A stretch of DNA of 64,000 nucleotides from an uncultured Alphaproteobacteria bacterium (GCA_903874955.1 CAIQTY010000047.1:48101-112100); one strand, 5' to 3'. Positions 46,201 through 54,965 are shown, counted from the first letter of the stretch. The notes: generated by a model from the sequence alone, not told the origin. Translations and numbers: made by a program.

Positions 46201-46932
46201 TTTAAGAATATAGGGACAGCTAATCGCTACCTCTTCGCCAACTTGGCCCCTGAGAGTGGGCTAGTTCAATGGCTTAAAAAAACAGATAAACAATTAGCAG
46301 CAGAAAGAGGTAATATAGTCCCAACAAGTGAGGTCTTTGGGGCTGATTCAGCTCTGATTGAATTGCACTATGCCCCTTTTTTGATAAGTCAAAAAGAATA
46401 CCTAAGTCAGATTGATTTTATGAATATTCAAGCGGATGATGTTTTGGATTTCACAAGACAGCTGATGGCATGCATTGATTTGCATTTGCGTTTAACGATT
46501 AATCAAAAGCTCAAGGATGAAATATCGGCTATCCCAGCATACGATAGTAGCAACAGAGCAGAATCAAACAGGCTTCAGACAAAAAAAACAGAATTAATGA
46601 ATTTACTAAAATCAATAAGGGTTACCTATTTGAATTTTAATAAATATTCAATTTCAAGCCTTATGAAGGCATATAAATCGCCAAAAACCTTGAACAACGG
46701 TATGACTTTTGACATGCTTAAGATGCTTAGTGACGTTAATCCAGCGATTAAAAAGATTATTGGAAATACAATAATCGAGCAGTTAAATAGCAACGTGCAG
46801 AATCCTGTGGCACAAGTTTCTGTATCTGTGGGCATTACATCTATTGATTTCATTAGTCCTGTTATCACGCATGTTGATGCATACCTACAATATCATCCAT
46901 GGCATGAAATTCTTACCATAAAAAAAACCTGA
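43234..46932 (+). CDS. Very large exported protein of unknown function (1232 residues)
   Basis: A signal peptide (about residues 1-27, ending in WSA) precedes a long, mostly helical protein with no membrane helix after it. It has many Leu/Lys/Glu heptad-like stretches, aromatic patches, few Cys, and no repeats that I could spot. Segments EEELNQALDAMELMHYAF (about 190-205) and LESSILLPTETAFSQEE-like helical stretches give no family. The length, export signal and isolation suggest a secreted or surface effector. It is divergent from prfB and lies before a 570-base gene-free stretch. Function cannot be stated. Confidence 0.75.
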   Translation: MFYFLKKFFLVLLLIMLFQDVSLWSAFRDGGDSDQRKIHFAQRVSVISSYTETLANSLVTNASENYSSALSNLLSSANQEYSSLRSKFDALIPFDSDATAEIVEEPVPLDLATQEQIYTSPPRSNALKVLMGSNKDVIPLLKKSRNGTLTFDPIIVKKFPKRKQFSLNIPFTEVGHSQKREISFNFSSEEELNQALDAMELMHYAFSQTFTKASVAMGNLMTDILSSTRPQPYHFIQIDHLASVSSSLKQYLDYHRSMYQKLTSSGALPIDHFLNLSFFPPSQIDTYRSALFDQFKTIKTAADELIRKNYIIDKFIKKIESSILLPTETAFSQEEIDEIFMELGFAVHAEQLEVLLSHDYYFTLYEFSKKLKNLQTLVKNFLGDAYASSEYKEIFEGKEQEILGGNYPLTPFPFNKLAELKNQNILIESQGVKKLLNTLQNMEKPAKPHLPYLDDNFISGIIKSDGNLNCAKAILFLVQKFAPEQFKEAQKRSIIGEVDPALQAAFTDYYGRSLNVIKTQLLNHSDYTFAQQDYKKLKSSERLLFIKMYLDAVMAQQPITLDLADIKSQTLGISDDPIEKLRNMLIIRACEFLNFDALQKDLDIKRVTEVTKKSAYFSNVQVLKALYRYEILNNSLKTEEDKKKFLDSFLSLDDSPYEVKISKLERFFNTALLANAKEADLVKLILSLPKIRQVYSDAFNEFFVAAKAFSDPEEEITDKQLNIAESENYINEIKEYFQQIRENYKEDEKIILDRIFEKLLMLHQTTFKFLRVEDNTAALAISGESPQEDGLVTAGISNLKFEQLFSSKDYYGALYNATKILHFIELNMPSDNDFEVLKELIFSKSRLEEKLRLDLEQIISKGKMLRDKSAAFFQQIRAAFSFVEDFSNFKQLYHAPSGTESIDIYENIEKLAPSNAAQDTNTEERYYTETETASLPGHVAALYQRKQRESLPPEEVRKAVKMFTELEPKYGKAAEQSKKNLPGQPALQIFKNIGTANRYLFANLAPESGLVQWLKKTDKQLAAERGNIVPTSEVFGADSALIELHYAPFLISQKEYLSQIDFMNIQADDVLDFTRQLMACIDLHLRLTINQKLKDEISAIPAYDSSNRAESNRLQTKKTELMNLLKSIRVTYLNFNKYSISSLMKAYKSPKTLNNGMTFDMLKMLSDVNPAIKKIIGNTIIEQLNSNVQNPVAQVSVSVGITSIDFISPVITHVDAYLQYHPWHEILTIKKT

Positions 46933-47503
46933 AGCAACTATAGAAAATCCTCACACCACCAGAATTTCCCTCGTGCTTGGTCGGGGTATTCACATTATAG
47001 ATTCTTTGCACTGGATCCTCTGATCAAGTCAGCGGGTGACCTATGGATTCTATAATTTTCCTGGGGCACACCCCCTTGGATCCACATGTGTGAAACTAAT
47101 TATCAGGATTAAGCTCAGGCGACACTGTTTGGTAATCCCAAACAGGAGGTGTTAAATTGTCCCACAACTAAATCAGCAGAAACATCAAACCAAGCCAAAT
47201 TTTAAGGACTGTAATTTTAGTACCTGTGCCCACAATTGCTTTTACATTGTGTTGCCTGATGCAGTATTTACTTTTTACTTTTAGAATATTCATCGACCAA
47301 ATCCTGTTTATGTATCTGGTTAGACAATATAGATTTATCGATTTTTTACTACTTTAAAAAATTATTAATTTTCCCATTTTAGTTATTTGATAGAAAAGTT
47401 GGCTGGCAGTATAGAGTTATTAAACACAGCGTTAAAAAACACAAACTCCATTAGATAGTGCTCTTGGGGCATATCTAACGGGGTTGTTGGTAGATTGGTT
47501 TTG
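46933..47503. other. 571-base gene-free region containing palindromic repeats
   Basis: No ORF with coding character was seen on either strand. The left part contains two hairpin repeats (46969-46986 and 46994-47056). An 8-bp hairpin lies at 47125-47145 (CTGTTTGG/CCAAACAG, loop TAATC), not followed by T residues. The right half (47200-47503) is AT-rich with no recognisable feature; it follows the stop of the minus-strand 47504 gene. It may be the wreck of an insertion. Confidence 0.5.
46969..47056. repeat. Two adjacent palindromic repeat elements
   Basis: CCTCG/CGGGG with one mismatch flanks TGCTTGGT at 46969-46986. The next element is bounded by ATTATAGA (46994-47001) and its inverted copy TCTATAAT (47049-47056) and contains CCTCTGA/TCAGCGG around TCAAG. 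Both share the CTTGGTC/GATCAAG-type core with the hairpin after lon at 21859-21891. Such dispersed palindromic units occur in related bacteria. That all three are one family is inferred. Confidence 0.5.
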
Positions 47504-49444
47504 TTAATCTTTCCAATAGGTTCTATAGTTTTCTGACCTCTGGGCTTTTGCTATCCTATCTTGGGTGCCTTTGCCCTGACTTTCCTCACGAGATAGCGTC
47601 ACCATATGAATCATCTCGTCTTTACTCATTTTCCTTTTGATCAAATTTCTTTTTAAAAAATTTTCTTTCACCTCTTGGGACATATACGTCATGTTACAGT
47701 CAATTTCTCTAAACCTATTAGCTATTTTAACTGTTTCTTCTTCATCATCTTCTTCCAGCATCCTTTGAAGGGTATATTCTTTTAAGGTGTTGTTTAAAAA
47801 GTGTATAACCCAGATGAATCTAAAAAGTACTGATTCTCTTGTTTGCGGATCTTTTAAACTAAATATTTTTTGAAGAATTTTCTCTTTTAAATCTGCATTT
47901 TCTAGGTTGTAAATTTGCACAAATGAACTTGCTAAATGGAATCGCTCTCCATTGCAATTGGCTAGTTCATCAGTGAATTTCTCTCGAGCGCTATCATCAG
48001 GAATTTTATTAATTTCTACTATCGCCTTTGCAGTATCAATAATGCTCTCAACAGCTTTTCCATCCAGTTCACCATTTAACAAGTTTGCGAATAAATTCGT
48101 TTGTTTTGAATTTCTAGAGTCAAAAAATCCTCGTTGCAAAATTTCAACCAAATTTAAGCATTCCAAGCATTGAGCAATTCTTGATCTGTCTTTATCCTTT
48201 ACTACAAATTCGATTGTTTTTCTTAAATTCTCATCACCACATGTGAGTAATTTTAATACGATAAGCCTTTGATCTATTTTTCTTTTTGTAAATTTTTCTA
48301 AAATACCTTCGATTCTTTTTTTGTCAGATTCATTTATGCGCTGACTCGAAAATCTTTCCCCTAAATAATTCAATTGATTATCAATACTGATATTTTCAGA
48401 AGCTTTTTGCATAAGCGTATTTATGGTCTCTGTTAGATATGCTTCAGTGTTTGTATTGCCAATGCTGCAAAGGTAAAGAGATACTTCAGGAAGATAATTA
48501 TTTATGCCTTCACCTTTATTTTTTTCAATGTATTGTGTAATAAATGCCGATATTTTTTTATTTTTAAGTTTTTTATAGAATTTTGCAGCTGGGGTATTGC
48601 CACAAGCTATTTGAATAAATGTTTCAAAGCATTCATCAGAACTATCGATATCAAAATGCTCCATGAATCCAATCAAATTCAAACTAGTATATAGTGGATT
48701 GACTTTTTTTTCATCTGCCTTTCCTTCAATACTTTCAATTAGTCGATGGAAGTCTTTTCGATGGCCAAAATAGACCAATAGTTGGCTTTGTAGATATAGT
48801 GGCAATTCTGTGATGGGTTGGACGCGTATATAATCAAACGCATAGTTCGAAACTTCAAAATACGATTCTACATCAAAACCTTTCAGTTCATTATTCATAC
48901 TGGTCGTTAACTCATCCAAATCCTTAAACGCAAAATTATATTGTAGCGCCGCCGATGACGCCGATGATGAAGAAGGAATCCCTTTGCGAATCTGATCATC
49001 CACCGCTTGTAAGTGAGGTTGCAGAATGGATGCATCACCATGAGCGCCACCTTTATCAGCGCCATAATTTTGGGTAACAAAGCCTTGCCATGGTTGACTT
49101 TCGGCAATTTTGCCTCCGTAGGAAGTTAACCCATTTAACATGATATTACGTTCATCAGCGCTGATGCTTACGTTCACAACGCCCTTTGCAAATCCCCTCC
49201 CTTTCATAACACCTTTTATGAGATCAAGGTTTTCTTGAACGTTTATGCCATTATCGATATTTTCTTGAGCAATCTTGATGATGGCAAGGGCATCCCAATC
49301 AGTGTTCAGTTTTCTTTTCTTTGCTTGAATAGGGCTATCATTTTCAGTGCGATAGCGCTTTACTCTTTGATCATCCCATTCATCAGCAAATATTGATGAG
49401 CATAACAGGGCAACTGTACATATTGATAAAATCTTTGTTTTCAT
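47504..49444 (-). CDS. Exported alpha-helical protein of unknown function (646 residues)
   Basis: A signal peptide (MKTKILSICTVALLCSSIFA, residues 1-20) precedes an N-terminal basic region (RVKRYRTENDSPIQAKKRK), then a mixed region with a Ser/Ala run (SSSSASSAA near 160). From about 170 to 600 the protein is a long helical array of some 35-45-residue periodicity, reminiscent of HEAT/ARM-type solenoids, though I cannot assign repeats firmly. I recognise no family. It has no operon partner. Its build matches the other exported unknowns in this region. The RVKRYRTE stretch could be a processing or nuclear-localisation-like site by eye, but that is not supported further. Confidence 0.7.
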   Translation of the reverse strand: MKTKILSICTVALLCSSIFADEWDDQRVKRYRTENDSPIQAKKRKLNTDWDALAIIKIAQENIDNGINVQENLDLIKGVMKGRGFAKGVVNVSISADERNIMLNGLTSYGGKIAESQPWQGFVTQNYGADKGGAHGDASILQPHLQAVDDQIRKGIPSSSSASSAALQYNFAFKDLDELTTSMNNELKGFDVESYFEVSNYAFDYIRVQPITELPLYLQSQLLVYFGHRKDFHRLIESIEGKADEKKVNPLYTSLNLIGFMEHFDIDSSDECFETFIQIACGNTPAAKFYKKLKNKKISAFITQYIEKNKGEGINNYLPEVSLYLCSIGNTNTEAYLTETINTLMQKASENISIDNQLNYLGERFSSQRINESDKKRIEGILEKFTKRKIDQRLIVLKLLTCGDENLRKTIEFVVKDKDRSRIAQCLECLNLVEILQRGFFDSRNSKQTNLFANLLNGELDGKAVESIIDTAKAIVEINKIPDDSAREKFTDELANCNGERFHLASSFVQIYNLENADLKEKILQKIFSLKDPQTRESVLFRFIWVIHFLNNTLKEYTLQRMLEEDDEEETVKIANRFREIDCNMTYMSQEVKENFLKRNLIKRKMSKDEMIHMVTLSREESQGKGTQDRIAKAQRSENYRTYWKD

Positions 49445-49777
49445 AAAAACCCTTTTTTATTTTATTATGATGTTTTTTTGTTTAAAAATTACTAATTTTA
49501 TTTTTAAATAGTTAAAATGATGATATTTTTAATTATGTAATATAATTTCAATAATTTTAATTTTAAAAAACATAATATTTTTATTTACTTCTTTTAAAAG
49601 ATTTTTAATGCTAGGTCAATCTTGAAAACAGAAAGTACGCGCTGAACTTGTATGTATATACTTGGTTTCAAATTGCTCAGCAGAGAAAACGAAAAATCAT
49701 GGTGTTAAAAAGTAGACCCCCCTTTGCAATATCAAAGCGCCCCGCTACCATAAGAAAAATAAGTAGCCAAAATTATT
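49445..49777. other. 333-base intergenic, AT-rich divergent promoter region
   Basis: This spacer separates the starts of the divergent 47504-49444 gene and the DivL-like gene. It is very AT-rich and contains several TTAA words but no TTAA-N7-TTAA site. A short ORF at 49648-49848 overlaps the DivL-like start in another frame and is not credible. I see no RNA gene or repeat. Confidence 0.5.
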
Positions 49778-52135
49778 TTGCACGAAATTTCGGTCATCAT
49801 CGCACCAGCGTTTTTTGTTGCCTTAATTGTTTTAGGGATAGCTTATAGGCGTATTCATTTTCAAAAACAAACACTACAAGCCGATCTTGCTACCTATAGG
49901 GTTTTAGTGCAGCATCTACCATTTTCCTGGTGTTGTTGGTACGTAGGGGAAGACTACGTAACAACTTCTAGAGATTTTCTAAAGTTACTTGGAATTGATG
50001 ATTATCGATCATTTAAACTACAAGATGTTTTTCGTCTTTTTGGTCAATCATCGTTGAGTCAATTTCAGCGGGCGCTGCAGCATTTGTACGCCTATGGGGG
50101 GGAATTTAGTCTTCAACTTACGATTGATCACCCCCACGAACGCGAACTGATTGTAAATGGAACGATGATTTCATTTGAAAATTATAAGCATATTCTTCAA
50201 CAAAAAAATCATGCAACTAAACAAATGGTTATATTGAGTCTGCAAGATGTCACCACAAGCTCTAGTGACTTGCGCCGTCAACAACGGCAATTCATTGAAT
50301 TTGAGCAAGAACTTGATATGCTACGCCAATATATTGATCATATTCCTATTGCGATTTGGTTCAGAGACCTCCAGGGTAGGATTCGTCATTGTAATAATTT
50401 TTATGCCAAAGCACTCGAAAGTTCACCTTCTCGAGTAGTCGCGGAAAACATTGAATTAGTAAAAAAATCGACCAGCTCTTCAAGAGACATAACATTAGCA
50501 ACCTCCACTCATCAACATGCTGTGATCAGTGGGCAAAGAAGGCTTCTTGATATTCAAGAAATTCCTCTTCCGAAAAAAGGAAGCATTGGTTTTGCTAAGG
50601 ATATTACTGAATTAGAGCAATGGGAAAGTGAAAGACAGCGAAACGAACAAGCTCAACGTGAGATTTTAGAAAACCTGTCGAACCCCATTTCAATTTACGG
50701 CACTGATACGCGTCTGCATTATTTTAATTCTGCTTACTTGAAGATGTTTCAGTTTCAAGAAGCATTTCTGTATAGCAAGCCTAAATTTAGCGAAGTGTTA
50801 GACGATCTGCGTAAACGCAGAAAGATGCAAGAAGTCACAGATTTCCCAAAACATAAAGAAAGTAGACTGGCATTATTTAATACAATTTTTGAACCCATCC
50901 ATGAAATCCACCATCAGCCAGATGGACTATTTTTAAAGGCGACGATCTGCCCGCATGCTCTTGGCGGCGTTTTATTTGTCTTTGAAGATATTACAGATAA
51001 ATTAGCCCTTGAGAGAGGGTATAAAACTCTTTTAGCAGTTCAGAAAGAAACCATAGATAATCTTCATGAAGGGTTAGCGGTCGTTGGAAGTGATTTACGC
51101 TTACGTTTTTGTAACAAAGCTTTCAGCGAACTTTTAAAACTGAGCGAAGAAAAATATAAACCAGGAACTCATGTTGCGGATATTTTAAACACTACTAAAC
51201 CATTGCTTGTAGATGAGTCATTCCTGTATTGGAAAGATCATATTTATGAATTGTGTGAAAACCGTACACCATGCACTGAATTAATTGATTCGATCAATAA
51301 TTTAAAGATTCAAATTTCTTATATCCCCCTGCCTGATGGGTCACATCTTTTTAGCTTTGTTGATATCTCAGATCGGTGGAGATTTGAACAAACTATTCGC
51401 GAACGTAATGAGGCTTTAGAACAAGCTGATCGACTGAAAACAGATTTTATTTCGCACGTTTCTTATGAACTGAGGGCTCCGCTCAATACGATCGCTGGAT
51501 TTATTGATATTTTGCGTAATCAATATTTTGGTCCGTTGAATGAACGCCAGATTGATTATTGTCAAGGTATTTCAGAAGCAAGCCAAAAACTCATGCAGCT
51601 CATTAGCGATATGATCGATTTAGCAAGCATAGAAGCTGGAAAACTTGCCCTTCACTATCATGAAATTGAATTATCTCGCTTTCTTGATTCTTGCGCTGCT
51701 CTTATTAAAAATCGTGCCTATGACCAGGGTGTTGAGCTCTCGGTTATTAATAATACGAATATCGAAGTCTTTAGTGGCGATGAAAAACGCTTAAAGCACG
51801 TTATGTTTAACCTTTTGAGTAATGCACTTAAATTTACCCTACCAGGTGGGCGTATAAGCATTGTGGCGTTTAATGTTGAAGACCACCCTGACATGGTTGG
51901 GTTATGTGTTTCAGATAGCGGTGTTGGGATTAGCCCTGCTGATCAGCAAAAAATCTTTGATATGTTTGAACACGGTTCGCGCTTGCATACAACCAAAAAA
52001 GGGGCAGGTTTAGGATTACCGTTGGTCAAACGATTGATAGAACTTCACCGTGGGCAGGTTTATATTGCATCTAAAGTACATGAAGGAACTCAAGTTATCT
52101 GTCATTTACCTATTCATCAACCAACTATAATATAG
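49778..52135 (+). CDS. divL: DivL-like PAS-containing histidine kinase with Tyr at the phospho-acceptor site
   Basis: A membrane helix (about residues 5-22) precedes several PAS-like domains (about 35-125, 185-290, 310-400, 420-510) and a kinase core. The H-box reads HVSYELRAPLNTIAGF, so Tyr563 replaces the usual His, as in Caulobacter DivL. The ATP-binding domain looks intact: NLLSNALKFT (N box), SDSGVGIS (G1), FEHGSR (F box), GAGLGLPLVKR (G2). DivL signals to CckA and so to CtrA without using its own His. The start appears to be TTG at 49778 because no other start lies before the upstream stop codon. The symbol is a best fit, not proven orthology. Confidence 0.82.
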   Translation: MHEISVIIAPAFFVALIVLGIAYRRIHFQKQTLQADLATYRVLVQHLPFSWCCWYVGEDYVTTSRDFLKLLGIDDYRSFKLQDVFRLFGQSSLSQFQRALQHLYAYGGEFSLQLTIDHPHERELIVNGTMISFENYKHILQQKNHATKQMVILSLQDVTTSSSDLRRQQRQFIEFEQELDMLRQYIDHIPIAIWFRDLQGRIRHCNNFYAKALESSPSRVVAENIELVKKSTSSSRDITLATSTHQHAVISGQRRLLDIQEIPLPKKGSIGFAKDITELEQWESERQRNEQAQREILENLSNPISIYGTDTRLHYFNSAYLKMFQFQEAFLYSKPKFSEVLDDLRKRRKMQEVTDFPKHKESRLALFNTIFEPIHEIHHQPDGLFLKATICPHALGGVLFVFEDITDKLALERGYKTLLAVQKETIDNLHEGLAVVGSDLRLRFCNKAFSELLKLSEEKYKPGTHVADILNTTKPLLVDESFLYWKDHIYELCENRTPCTELIDSINNLKIQISYIPLPDGSHLFSFVDISDRWRFEQTIRERNEALEQADRLKTDFISHVSYELRAPLNTIAGFIDILRNQYFGPLNERQIDYCQGISEASQKLMQLISDMIDLASIEAGKLALHYHEIELSRFLDSCAALIKNRAYDQGVELSVINNTNIEVFSGDEKRLKHVMFNLLSNALKFTLPGGRISIVAFNVEDHPDMVGLCVSDSGVGISPADQQKIFDMFEHGSRLHTTKKGAGLGLPLVKRLIELHRGQVYIASKVHEGTQVICHLPIHQPTII

Positions 52136-52162
52136 TTGCATCAAGGGTAATGCAGGTTTTAT

Positions 52163-53308
52163 CTAAAATAGCTCAACATTGCCTTCTTTTCCTTCAGCAC
52201 AAGATTCTGATAATAAAATTTGAGCTTTTTGGTCTAATTTGTGCAAATCAGCATCGCTAACGATTTCGGCCATATTCGCTACTTCCAGCATTTCCATAGT
52301 TTTAGTTTGCACATCGACAAAGGTTTTATTAACACTAGATAATTCTTTTGTTAATTCTTGAATGTCCTGCTGTAGGCGGTCTTGAAATTGAACCCCCTTA
52401 ACTAAATTACCAGCTGTATCTGAAAACTCATGGATAGACTTCGACGTTACGTCCATAATTTTAGTCATTTTTTGGTTATTAACAACGAGTCCATCGATCA
52501 TCTTTTTAATTTCACTCTCTGCTTGAATGCTCTCACTAAGATCAAGTGCGGCGACGTCTTTAAGAATGCGTTGTGTTTCTGTGAACGCAAAGCGCATTTG
52601 CTGAGATTGCTCTTTGATAATAGTGGTGATTGATTGTGTATCATTCGCAAGTTCGCGCACTTCGTTAGCAACGGCCATCGCTCCTTCTTTATCCTCACCT
52701 GTTTTGGTCGCTTCAATCATTGAGTTAATTGATAGATACTTAGTTTTTTTGTTAATTAATTCAATTTCTTTAATGCTGTTTTCAATTTCCAAGAGAGTTT
52801 TATCGGCTTGATCCATTTTTAGAACGACACTCTCTGCCCTGCTTGAAAGCTCTTTTAAAAAGTTGGTAACTTTAGATAAGGTTTGCTGAACAGAAACTGC
52901 AATATCATCGATTTTAACGAGTTCTCCCTCAACTAAAATACCACTTGATAAGGTTGCAAGCTCCTGCATAAGTTGATTTTGGTCTTTTGAATTTGTGTAT
53001 AGAGTCTGAAACTTTTTAGTCAGATCAAGCGTTTTAGTTTCGGTTACACGAGATATTTCTTTTAACTTTTCTTCAATAATATTTGTTGCGGTTTTAGACA
53101 CAAATTCTGACTTTAACCAGTTAATAAGTAAATCGTAATAGGCAGGAGATTTGCTTTTTGAAATAAGACTGTCTTGGTGTTCATCATGCTCATTTTGAAG
53201 ATATGGTGAATGAGGAGTAGTTCTGTCTTTTTTTTTCTTTTTAAGAAAATAAAAAATACTCAATAGCGATGATTTATTGAACTTGCCTTGGATTTTTTCC
53301 TCTTCCAT
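52163..53308 (-). CDS. Soluble methyl-accepting chemotaxis-type protein
   Basis: The C-terminal half contains an MCP signalling hairpin: INKKTKYLSINSMIEATKTG and AMAVANEVRELANDTQ match the usual 'TNxLALNAxIEAAR' and 'AVVAxEVRxLA' segments with some divergence. There is no membrane segment; the N-terminus is basic (FLKKKKKDR). The protein ends GNVELF, which resembles the end of CheD in the same operon. It is the last gene of the che operon after cheB. It may be a cytoplasmic receptor; the sensed signal is unknown. Confidence 0.82.
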   Translation of the reverse strand: MEEEKIQGKFNKSSLLSIFYFLKKKKKDRTTPHSPYLQNEHDEHQDSLISKSKSPAYYDLLINWLKSEFVSKTATNIIEEKLKEISRVTETKTLDLTKKFQTLYTNSKDQNQLMQELATLSSGILVEGELVKIDDIAVSVQQTLSKVTNFLKELSSRAESVVLKMDQADKTLLEIENSIKEIELINKKTKYLSINSMIEATKTGEDKEGAMAVANEVRELANDTQSITTIIKEQSQQMRFAFTETQRILKDVAALDLSESIQAESEIKKMIDGLVVNNQKMTKIMDVTSKSIHEFSDTAGNLVKGVQFQDRLQQDIQELTKELSSVNKTFVDVQTKTMEMLEVANMAEIVSDADLHKLDQKAQILLSESCAEGKEGNVELF

Positions 53309-53339
53309 AATTTCTAGCCTTTCCTATTAAAGTGCCGTT

Positions 53340-54377
53340 TCATCGCATTATTATTTCTGGTATTTCGTTAAGATGTACTTCTTTGCTTGTTCCATTACAC
53401 TCCTTGGCAGCCTTTGGCATGCCATAAACCAAGCAACTTTCCTGATTTTGTCCATAGGTTTCGCCGCCATTATCCCTAATCGCTTTTATTCCCATGGCCC
53501 CATCATTGCCCATTCCGGTTAGAATAAAGGCTATTGTTTTCTTCGCAACGTGTTGAGCAAAGGATTGAAATAGAATATCCACAGAAGGTCTGTGACCATT
53601 AACCAAATCTTCCTGGGAAATTTTGACGCAAAATTCAGCATTAGCTTTAAGGATCGGATGGATACGCATATGATAATTACCTGGCGCGATATATACATGT
53701 CCGGGCATGACTAGCATGTTGTCTTCCGCTTCGACAACTTTTAAAGAGGTGTCTGTATTTAGTCTTGCTGCAAAGCTTGCCGTAAATTTAGCAGGCATAT
53801 GCTGTGCAATTAAGATAGCTGGGGCATTTGAAGGTAAGCTTGTTATAAGTTTTGTGAGCGCTTCAACCCCGCCTGTAGATGAACCAATTGCTACAATTTT
53901 AGCATGGGGATTATATTGGTCTCCTGCCTCTATTTTAGATCGATTATTAATATCGTTTTTATTTTGAATTTTTATTTTTGCTGCTGCTGCACACTTAACC
54001 TTTTGAATTAGCTCAAAGGCAAACTGATCTGCGTTTACTCCACCCACTGAGGAGGGTTTTGTGACATAATCAATGGCACCGAGAGCCAGCGCTTTGACAG
54101 TTTCACTTGCACCCTTTTCAGTTAAGCTAGAGACCATAACAACAGGCATAGGACGTAGCATCATGATTTTTTCTAAGAAGGCAATACCATCCATCTCTGG
54201 CATTTGAACATCTAAAGTAAGAACATCAGGATTTAGTAATTTAATTTTCTCACGAGCAATCAGAGGATTCGCAGCTGTTCCAACAACTTCAATTTCTGGA
54301 TCAGAAGATAAAATGTTAGAAATAACATTTCGAATGAGAGCCGAATCATCAACAATTACTACGCGTATTTTGCTCAT
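53340..54377 (-). CDS. cheB: Chemotaxis protein-glutamate methylesterase CheB
   Basis: The receiver domain (1-125) has the phospho-acceptor in DVQMPEMDG, and a methylesterase domain (about 160-345) has the nucleophile in IGSSTGGVEAL and the GMGNDGAMG segment with a late QNQESCLVYGMP. It removes methyl groups from receptor glutamates (and deamidates). Length (345 aa) is normal. It lies 11 bases after cheD and 31 before the receptor gene in the operon. Confidence 0.96.
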   Translation of the reverse strand: MSKIRVVIVDDSALIRNVISNILSSDPEIEVVGTAANPLIAREKIKLLNPDVLTLDVQMPEMDGIAFLEKIMMLRPMPVVMVSSLTEKGASETVKALALGAIDYVTKPSSVGGVNADQFAFELIQKVKCAAAAKIKIQNKNDINNRSKIEAGDQYNPHAKIVAIGSSTGGVEALTKLITSLPSNAPAILIAQHMPAKFTASFAARLNTDTSLKVVEAEDNMLVMPGHVYIAPGNYHMRIHPILKANAEFCVKISQEDLVNGHRPSVDILFQSFAQHVAKKTIAFILTGMGNDGAMGIKAIRDNGGETYGQNQESCLVYGMPKAAKECNGTSKEVHLNEIPEIIMR

Positions 54378-54388
54378 TTACCATTTCC

Positions 54389-54964
54389 TCAATTAAAAAG
54401 CTCAACATCACCAACCAAGGAATTACCGACCTTGTTTTGATATACTTTCTCTTTATCGATAATATTTTTTGTTTCACTACTTATAATTAAACGAAGAATC
54501 TTTCCAGACCCAGGCCAGTAATGAATTCTTCTTGCCTGTGTTCCTCCCAAATCTTCGGAAGTTATTTTTAAGTTTTCAATTCTAAGGTATTCCCTAATAA
54601 AATCTATGTTTCTCTTGCCAACATCAAAATGACTACTGAGTAAAGAAGCACCGCCGAATACTTTGACTTCAAGATTTTCACGTTTTCCGCCTTTTTTTAA
54701 AATCTCGTTGATTAGCTGTTCCATCGCATAAGCACCAAAGCGATTGCTTCCTGAATCCTTATCTGCTGAACCGGGCAATAAAAAGTGATTAAGGCCACCT
54801 ATCTTTTTTTCAGTATCTCTAATGCAAGCAGCAACACAAGAACCTAAAATAGTAATAATCATAATGTCTTGTTTATCAGAGATAAAGAATTCTCCAGGAT
54901 GCACAACAAATGCATTTGAAGAAAACTGGGGGCTATAAAAAATATTTGGTTCTAGATTATCCAT
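54389..54964 (-). CDS. cheD: Chemoreceptor glutamine deamidase CheD
   Basis: CheD deamidates receptor glutamines. TILGSCVAACIRD has the catalytic Cys, and GGLNHFLLPG has the His. FGGASLLSSHFDVGKRNIDF is a family-typical segment. Length (191 aa) is normal. The C-terminus ends GDVELFN, matching the C-terminal VELF of the receptor-like protein encoded downstream. One base separates it from cheR upstream in the operon; cheB follows. Confidence 0.94.
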   Translation of the reverse strand: MDNLEPNIFYSPQFSSNAFVVHPGEFFISDKQDIMIITILGSCVAACIRDTEKKIGGLNHFLLPGSADKDSGSNRFGAYAMEQLINEILKKGGKRENLEVKVFGGASLLSSHFDVGKRNIDFIREYLRIENLKITSEDLGGTQARRIHYWPGSGKILRLIISSETKNIIDKEKVYQNKVGNSLVGDVELFN

Positions 54965-54965
54965 G

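Noticed and set aside
47125..47145. Hairpin CTGTTTGG/CCAAACAG as a terminator
   Set aside because: No T-run follows on either strand and it is not placed right after a gene end; it is only noted in the gene-free region.
49648..49848. 66-aa ORF upstream of the DivL-like gene
   Set aside because: It has no motif, overlaps the DivL-like start in a different frame and lies in AT-rich leader DNA.
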